From contig JABCZH010000021.1 in the NCBI GenBank assembly GCA_013289795.1, positions 1-43,990 on the forward strand: a DNA stretch of 43,990 nt, written 5' to 3'. Under the pieces are notes generated by a model. It worked only from the letters and a program-made list of their open reading frames with translations. It did not search any database and was not told the origin of the DNA. Source of the DNA: Acidobacteriota bacterium (GTDB lineage Bacteria > Acidobacteriota > Terriglobia > Terriglobales > Acidobacteriaceae). The position numbers and the translations under genes are program-made. Of this stretch, positions 39,841 through 43,990 are shown in pieces; the first letter of the stretch is position 1, and every line of letters starts with the position of its first letter.

Positions 39841-39987
39841 ATGCTCTGGACGATTTTTGTAGTGCTGCTGATTCTGTGGCTTTTAGGTTTTAGCCTGCAC
39901 GTAGCCGGCAGCCTGATTCACTTGCTGCTGGTAGTGGCGCTGATAGTGCTAGTCGTCAATCTGGTGAGCGGCCGCCGGGTCGTGTAG
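39841..39987 (+). CDS. lmo0937-family membrane micro-protein
   Basis: A 48-residue protein starting MLWTIFVVLLILWLLGFSLH, with a second helix LIHLLLVVALIVLVVNLV. This is the lmo0937 pattern of two short transmembrane helices; the family is abundant in stress-tolerant bacteria but uncharacterised. AAAGGAGGT directly before the ATG is a near-perfect ribosome site, so high expression is likely. It converges with the zinc-finger gene at 40002. Confidence 0.85.
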   Translation: MLWTIFVVLLILWLLGFSLHVAGSLIHLLLVVALIVLVVNLVSGRRVV

Positions 39988-40001
39988 GGGGACCGGGCCT
40001 T

Positions 40002-40256
40002 TTATCTATGCTGGGAGAGAATCCGAAGGCCGCGGCTGGTGATTGCTTTCAGGATTCGCAGCGCCGCATCGGCTGAGCTCTCAGGGCGGGCATATTTGGC
40101 GGCGGCCATATCCCGGTCGAGATGGGTCTTGCCGGAGGGATGTCCGGTGCTGGCCGTGCATCTCTCTTTCGGTTTAGCTCCACACATCGGGCACTGCACG
40201 GACAATATCTGCTTCAAGGTAAGTTTCTCGGGCTTCACAACAATAGTATTCAGCAT
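40002..40256 (-). CDS. Small CCCH-type zinc-finger protein
   Basis: About 84 residues. Cys22, Cys25, Cys33 and His45 (QCPMCGAKPKERC, then SGKTHLDRDMA) form C-x2-C-x7-C-x11-H. Exactly the same spacing and the surrounding CP-x-CGA-K and H-x-DR motif occur in the 46-residue protein at 41638-41778, so the two are paralogues. The C-terminus adds a basic helix (AALRILKAITSRG). ATG at 40254-40256 or GTG two codons earlier can start it. Related fingers are often DNA- or RNA-binding. Confidence 0.7.
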   Translation of the reverse strand: MLNTIVVKPEKLTLKQILSVQCPMCGAKPKERCTASTGHPSGKTHLDRDMAAAKYARPESSADAALRILKAITSRGLRILSQHR

Positions 40257-40335
40257 GGTCACGTCGAGTGCTGGTCAATCTTGCTCTGGGGAGAGCGAAC
40301 GGTTCCAAAGTGGGAATCGGGCCCAGCCGGTGAGC

Positions 40336-40503
40336 CTATTTCGTGGGTTCCAGAGAAACCACCTGATTGATCGGAATGGCCAAGGTGGGCTCGTCCAGGC
40401 TCCTCGCACTCCCTAAGCGAAGGGTTGCCGTTCCTTGAACTTCTTTCAGGAACACATAGAATCCGTCCCGTCCGATGATCTTCACGTGATCTCCCGGCTG
40501 CAT
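40336..40503 (-). CDS. Small basic protein, unknown function
   Basis: A 55-residue frame: MQPGDHVKIIGRDGFYVFLK, then LAIPINQVVSLEP. It reads as a small beta-barrel (SH3/KOW-like): PGDHVKIIG and a closing strand are typical, as in ribosome-associated or nucleic-acid-binding barrels. AGGAG lies nine bases before the ATG at 40501-40503. It sits between two zinc-finger genes on the same strand, possibly one operon. Confidence 0.6.
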   Translation of the reverse strand: MQPGDHVKIIGRDGFYVFLKEVQGTATLRLGSARSLDEPTLAIPINQVVSLEPTK

Positions 40504-40566
40504 GGATAGTCTCCTGGCCTGCCGGCGTGATCTGGATGGACGGCGAGGTCTTGGCTGCGAGGTCCG

Positions 40567-40770
40567 TCAAAGTGCGCCACGACCGCCCAACTTGGCCGGC
40601 ACCCACGGTCGTACATGCAATGAGGCCGCATGCTGATTAATGGCAGCTGCGGCTTGCGTACGGCGGTTGCCACCGGTGTTATTGAAATCGAGGGTGGTGA
40701 CGCTATGTTCGCAGAAAGTACAGGTAAATGTGGTGCCGCCGTTCACCGGTTTCGTGGTGTAATATCTCAC
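40567..40770 (-). CDS. Small C2H2-type zinc-finger protein
   Basis: About 67 residues from GTG 40768-40770 (MRYYTTKPVNGGTTFTCTFC). Cys17, Cys20, His47 and His52 (INQHAASLH) make a C2H2-type site with a long loop. A TTG at 40812 would add 14 residues. Just upstream, a good GGAAGG ribosome site precedes a three-codon reading ATG AAG ATG TGA whose stop overlaps the GTG start; this could be a coupling mini-frame. Nucleic-acid binding is plausible. Confidence 0.6.
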   Translation of the reverse strand: MRYYTTKPVNGGTTFTCTFCEHSVTTLDFNNTGGNRRTQAAAAINQHAASLHVRPWVPAKLGGRGAL

Positions 40771-40915
40771 ATCTTCATTGTAGTCCTTCCCGGCTGTGCG
40801 AGTTTGGGGCAATAGGTGTGCGACCTTGGAGCGGCAACGTTTTCATTCGGGGCATATGCTTTCGTTTGGCGTGCCGACGTGCCTACGAATGCGGGAGTAA
40901 CCGAGTAGCAGGCTC

Positions 40916-41593
40916 TCAATCGTGGAGAACGACGTTAAGCAGAGAACTGTGCACCTGTAGGCCGCCTTCCACACCTCCGGCGTAGTCGATGAAACCCATC
41001 TTCCGAAAGCGGTTCATGAAGAAACTCACTCGCGAACGAGTGGTGCCGACCATTTCCGCCAGCGTTTCCTGACTGATCTTCGGGACCACGGTTTCCGGCA
41101 CACCTTCCTTACCGAAGTGAGCCAGCATCAGCAGGACGCGCGCCAGGCGCTTTTCACTGGAATTGAATAGTTGGTCGACCAGGTCCTCTTCGTAGCGGAT
41201 ATTGCGGGCCAGCAAATAGGCCACGAACATGTCGGAAAAGGCGTGTTCACGATGGAGCGCGCCCATCATTGCCTTTTTCTCGATGCGCAGAAGGTTGCAA
41301 TCAGTCATGGCGGCCGCAGATCCCATGCGAAGAGATTGCCCTGCTAGCGAGCCTTCCCCGAAGAAATTCCCCTGGCCCACGATGCCGATGGTGGCTTCCT
41401 TACCTACCTTGGACACGACGCTGAGCTTGACCTTGCCCTTCTGAATATAGAAGACAGCATCCGCGGCGTCGCCCTGGGCAAAGATACCTTGCTTCCCGGG
41501 GATGGACAGGCTCTTCCTGCCCTCGCCAATAGTGGCAAGGAAAGTCGTGGGATTGAACCCGTTGTGTTTCTTGGCTTCTGCAACAGAACCCAT
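40916..41593 (-). CDS. Crp/Fnr-family transcription regulator
   Basis: A 225-residue protein. The cyclic-nucleotide-binding-like beta-barrel covers about 15-130 (GIFAQGDAADAVFYIQKGKV, then GNFFGEGSLAGQ...R at the ligand cassette). A dimer helix follows, then a winged helix-turn-helix at about 173-205 (SQETLAEMVGTTRSRVSFFM). Aligned to E. coli CRP, the base-reading residues R180/E181/R185 become Arg186/Ser187/Phe191, so its site should differ from TGTGA. No N-terminal Cys cluster as in FNR is present. It is the only DNA-binding regulator of a dyad-type family in the cluster that holds four TGAGC-N6-GCTCA sites, and is therefore the prime candidate to bind them. Confidence 0.9.
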   Translation of the reverse strand: MGSVAEAKKHNGFNPTTFLATIGEGRKSLSIPGKQGIFAQGDAADAVFYIQKGKVKLSVVSKVGKEATIGIVGQGNFFGEGSLAGQSLRMGSAAAMTDCNLLRIEKKAMMGALHREHAFSDMFVAYLLARNIRYEEDLVDQLFNSSEKRLARVLLMLAHFGKEGVPETVVPKISQETLAEMVGTTRSRVSFFMNRFRKMGFIDYAGGVEGGLQVHSSLLNVVLHD

Positions 41594-41637
41594 ATCTCCT
41601 CTATTGTAGTCCCAAGCTTAGTCCGCTCGATTAAGGA

Positions 41638-41778
41638 TTACTGATCTGACGCGGCCAGGCGCCGATCGCGATGAGGGTCGGTTCGCGGCTGCCCGGTACT
41701 GAGCTCACATTTTTCTCCCACCTTGGCGCCACAGGTCGGACACCGTACTGCGAGTGCTTGTTTTTCGGTGACTTTCAT
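41638..41778 (-). CDS. CCCH-type zinc-finger micro-protein
   Basis: A 46-residue protein starting MKVTEKQALAVRCPTCGAKV. Cys13, Cys16, Cys24 and His36 reproduce the C-x2-C-x7-C-x11-H spacing of the protein at 40002-40256, followed by RDRRLAASD. ATG at 41776-41778, stop TAA at 41638. It lies directly upstream of the Crp/Fnr gene (44 bases) on the same strand, so the two probably share a transcript. The perfect palindrome at 41813-41828 is 34 bases before its start. Confidence 0.65.
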   Translation of the reverse strand: MKVTEKQALAVRCPTCGAKVGEKCELSTGQPRTDPHRDRRLAASDQ

Positions 41779-41812
41779 GACTCAATGATGCGGGTTTATT
41801 GGGGCGAAAGAA

Positions 41813-41828
41813 TGGTCAATATTGACCA
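41813..41828. promoter_or_regulatory. Perfect 16-bp palindrome, likely operator
   Basis: TGGTCAATATTGACCA is self-complementary without a spacer. It lies between the PQQ-fragment stop and the start of the zinc-finger/Crp unit, a good position for a repressor site controlling that unit. Confidence 0.55.
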
Positions 41829-41845
41829 CTGCGGCACACAGGGGG

Positions 41846-42037
41846 TCAGCGGCTGCGCTTGAGCGCGGCCACATTCTGGCGATTGACTTGGGTCAGAGGC
41901 GAGTAGCGAGTCCCGCAGGCATCGTGGCCATAGTAAGCCCAGTCGTCTTTGGTCGAGGATTGGGCGATAGCAGGTTGTGCTCCTGCACATGCCAAACCGA
42001 TTGCGGCGATGAGGAGGAATCGACCGAGGTAACGCAT
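41846..42037 (-). pseudogene. Truncated PQQ-dependent dehydrogenase N-terminus (or small secreted protein)
   Basis: A 63-residue frame. Signal peptide MRYLGRFLLIAAIGLACAGA to AIAQ, then DWAYYGHDACGTRYSPLTQV and NRQNVAALK, which is the unmistakable beginning of quinoprotein (PQQ) alcohol/glucose dehydrogenases. Those enzymes have 500-700 residues; here a TGA follows at once, and no continuation is seen in other frames downstream. It is either a decayed dehydrogenase or a short domain that gained its own life. A TATACT hexamer (42084-42079) and a ribosome site GGAAGGAG support continued expression. ATG at 42035-42037. Confidence 0.65.
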
Positions 42038-42168
42038 GAACGACGAATCTCCTTCCCGACGTTTGAAACTGCGAGCATAGTATACGCATTGCCGATTTGG
42101 GCTGGATCCACATTGAAAACATGACGGTATGAGAATCGTGGGCATGAAATTACGCATCTAACCATCCA

Positions 42169-42372
42169 ATGAAAGAGCCAGAGAAATCGATATTCGACCA
42201 GCAGTATCGAGTGGTCGCGGTGGAGGGTGACCGCCTGATGGTGCGTGGGGTGGTCAACGGCGAGGTGCTGACGATCGTTAACCCCGAGCCCGAGACTCCT
42301 CTGACGCCGGAAGAATATCCACCGGGAAAGCTCATCGTTCTGACCGATCCTTCCACTTCACCTCTCAATTAA
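42169..42372 (+). CDS. Small acidic protein, unknown function
   Basis: A 67-residue protein: MKEPEKSIFDQQYRVVAVEG, then DRLMVRGVVNGEVLTIV and PLTPEEYPPGKLIVLTDP. It has no signal peptide or membrane segment. The alternating hydrophobic strands suggest a small beta-barrel. The sequence is protein-like throughout, supporting a real gene, but I know no named family. It is the rightmost member of the cluster and runs divergently from the PQQ fragment; the ribosome site is weak. Confidence 0.55.
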   Translation: MKEPEKSIFDQQYRVVAVEGDRLMVRGVVNGEVLTIVNPEPETPLTPEEYPPGKLIVLTDPSTSPLN

Positions 42373-42433
42373 TTGCGTTTGAGTCTGTGCCCTTTCCCAG
42401 GCGGTCCTGCAAGACACACTGGCGGTCAGTGTT

Positions 42434-43138
42434 ATGCTGTTTCGCAATATGCGGAGCGTACCCCTTCTCATCAAGTTCTTCGCATTGGCATTCAGTGCAC
42501 TGCTGCCGGTGATTAACCCGCTGGGATCGGCATTGTTGTTGCTCGACATCGTAGGCAACGCACCCCTATCCATTTTCCGCGATCTGGCGCGGAGAATCGC
42601 GATCCGAACGACCTTCTTTCTGCTGGTGGTCGAGTTGGTGGGTAGCGCGCTGCTGGAGTTCTTCGGAATCTCGCTTCCCGTGGTGCAGGTTGCCGGAGGA
42701 CTGGTGCTGGCCAGCATGGGATGGGGTCTGCTGAATCAACCGGAGACGGAAACCGATCCCAAACGGGCGGAAGTCGGGAAGGCCGGCTTCGGATCCGTCG
42801 AGGAGAAGGTTTTCTATCCACTCACGTTTCCGTTAACCGTGGGCCCAGGCTGCATCGTGGTGATGTTGACGCTGAGTGCGCAGGCTTCGGCGAAGCGGGG
42901 AGCGATTGACGATGTCATGGCTCACGTGGGGATTTCTCTGGCAGTGGTGGCCTTAAGCTTGACCGTCCTTCTCAGTTACCGTTATGCGCCGAAGATCACG
43001 GAGCGAATTTCAGCACAGACGGCGTACGGCATTCTGCGGATTGTTGCATTCGTGCTGTTGTGCATTGGCGTGCAGATCACCTGGAACGGTGTGGAAACAC
43101 TGCTGAAAACCGTCCTTGTTGGTGGGACATCGCGATAG
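42434..43138 (+). CDS. MarC-family (UPF0056) integral membrane protein
   Basis: A 234-residue protein with six predicted transmembrane helices. The family signature appears early: FALAFSALLPVINPLGSALL, with the matching second half FYPLTFPLTVGPGCIVVML, showing the internal duplication of MarC proteins. They lie in the inner membrane; their transport substrate remains unsettled. The start at ATG 42434 or 42449 is possible. Length is usual (about 200-230). It is 61 bases from the small acidic protein gene and may be read from the same promoter. Confidence 0.88.
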   Translation: MLFRNMRSVPLLIKFFALAFSALLPVINPLGSALLLLDIVGNAPLSIFRDLARRIAIRTTFFLLVVELVGSALLEFFGISLPVVQVAGGLVLASMGWGLLNQPETETDPKRAEVGKAGFGSVEEKVFYPLTFPLTVGPGCIVVMLTLSAQASAKRGAIDDVMAHVGISLAVVALSLTVLLSYRYAPKITERISAQTAYGILRIVAFVLLCIGVQITWNGVETLLKTVLVGGTSR

Positions 43139-43418
43139 CACTCATTGACTCCGCGGCCGGTAGATGTAGGGCCATTGTTCGCTATAACCCTAAGGCGTCG
43201 AAAACCTCTCCGCCGCAAGGGTCCTAAATTATTGATTCGCCCCGCTGGGCATCACTGATGTTGGAACGTGCCTAAACCACATGGTTTCCCAACAGGCGTT
43301 CTTCGGGTCAAGGAGTGTAAGCGGCTGGTTTCAACAGTTATACCCGGTAAGGTGAAATCCAGCGCCAATTAATTCATGCGAGGTCGACCTCGCCAGCAAA
43401 TCACTTGCAGTGCAGCGC
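43139..43418. other. Intergenic spacer between convergent genes
   Basis: 280 bases with no protein-like frame. It contains the perfect 16-bp palindrome GCGAGGTCGACCTCGC at 43378-43393, 25 bases beyond the stop of the minus-strand gene. No T-run is present, so its role is unclear. Confidence 0.45.
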
Positions 43419-43805
43419 CTACGGGTTTACGGTAATCGCCACAGTAGCCGACGGGATGCCGTTGGCGATTCCTACCGTCGTGCTCGCGCCGGTTTCCGTG
43501 CCCAGCAGTACGTCGAACTCAGTGGATACATTCTCGGCTCCTGTAGCTACGCCCAGGGTGCTGAAGTTGTGGGGGCGGGCAAAGAACTGGTGCTTTGTGA
43601 TGTTGTTCGCGATACGCACCAGCGGGTAGTTGGTGGCAGACTGGGCTTCATCCCCGTAGGCAGCGCCTTGTGAGAGGCCGTTGAACTGGGTACCAACGAC
43701 AGAGTAGGTGCCTCCAATGTTAACCGTTGTGGGGTAACCAATGAAACGGGGCTGCTCGGCCACAAACCGCCAGGGCAGCGCGATACGTGCCGAGATACCA
43801 GCCAT
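43419..43805 (-). CDS. Stand-alone galactose-oxidase-type C-terminal beta-sandwich module
   Basis: A 128-residue protein starting MAGISARIALPWRFVAEQ. The segment GTQFNGLSQGAAYGDEAQSA, then TNYPLVRI, FSTLGVATG and ANGIPSATV resembles the immunoglobulin-like module that usually ends galactose oxidase/kelch-type secreted proteins. Here it is present alone, with an excellent ribosome site (GGGAGG) before the ATG at 43803-43805 and no catalytic part upstream in the window. No signal peptide is visible. It may be a remnant of a longer gene or an independent small carbohydrate-binding protein. Confidence 0.6.
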   Translation of the reverse strand: MAGISARIALPWRFVAEQPRFIGYPTTVNIGGTYSVVGTQFNGLSQGAAYGDEAQSATNYPLVRIANNITKHQFFARPHNFSTLGVATGAENVSTEFDVLLGTETGASTTVGIANGIPSATVAITVNP

Positions 43806-43990
43806 TGTCCTCCCGGCTGGGCTACGAGTCAATACGCTTCAGGATGGTTGGCGCAAAATCGCCTCTCTAACAATGTCGGCGGTTGTCAAGTTCCTTCGGA
43901 GCACACGACGGCGTGGGCTCGGAGAAGAGCGCCATTTCGCTCTCGTTGAAGGTTTGCGCATTCCAACCTGGGCTCGCTGCTAATCGTGCG

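Noticed and set aside
41700-41707. TGAGCTCA resembling the Crp-type half-sites
   Set aside because: The two halves abut without the 6-base spacer, and the sequence lies inside the coding region of the 46-residue zinc-finger gene.
1-43990. tRNA or rRNA genes
   Set aside because: No T-loop/acceptor-stem pattern or ribosomal RNA stretch was recognised anywhere by eye.

Overview
The window reads as chromosomal DNA of a soil-type Acidobacteriota (Terriglobia, Koribacter/Sulfotelmatobacter-like). This is inferred from its gene families: GloVer-repeat secreted proteins, a GAF-TM-TonB_C fusion, short S53 peptidases, YXWGXW protein, DUF3309, lmo0937 and Thivi_2564 micro-proteins, a Tes-like radical SAM enzyme, and intergenic spacers full of 7-bp tandem repeats. 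No tRNA, rRNA, CRISPR array or intact prophage was seen.

Layout. 1-5.2 kb: end of a beta-propeller gene, an ExeA-type ATPase, a LuxR-type regulator with a degenerate receiver, a GAF/TonB_C membrane protein and a UDP-glucuronate decarboxylase. 5.7-11.4 kb: four-gene minor-pilin operon (FimT/GspH, PilV, PilW, giant PilX-like) closed by a perfect terminator. 11.7-16.5 kb: HAD hydrolase, zinc-ribbon/NTF2-like protein, small TonB_C protein, and rfbA/rfbB for dTDP-sugar synthesis. 16.7-22.7 kb: secreted proteins, namely two tandem-duplicated sedolisin-type peptidases, a GloVer-repeat protein and a coupled BNR/sialidase-fold protein. 23-25.2 kb: radical SAM enzyme resembling tetraether-lipid synthase. 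25.6-29.6 kb: accessory island with an RHH antitoxin-like gene plus partner, an IS1595-type transposase remnant, a GHKL ATPase + STAS-like (DUF4325) + 40-aa three-gene unit, a C2H2 micro-protein, a duplicated two-hairpin repeat element and a PD-(D/E)XK nuclease. 29.7-32.3 kb: membrane protein and a coupled hydrolase/phospholipase C pair.

32.3-42.4 kb is the most striking part: a dense cluster of envelope and stress-type genes (DUF3309, YXWGXW/pentapeptide-repeat protein, OmpA, Thivi_2564, SYLF, lmo0937, a secreted disulfide-repeat protein) mixed with six zinc-binding micro-proteins and a Crp/Fnr regulator. Four intergenic regions in it carry a perfect 16-bp dyad TGAGC-N6-GCTCA, each followed 18-19 bp later by TGT(C/A)A(T/C). 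That is the geometry of class II Crp-type activation, and each points at a cluster gene. I propose this as a previously undescribed local regulon controlled by the Crp/Fnr protein at 40916-41593.

The right end holds a truncated PQQ-dehydrogenase N-terminus, a MarC transporter and a stand-alone galactose-oxidase-type C-terminal module. All family names come from reading motifs; no database search was run.
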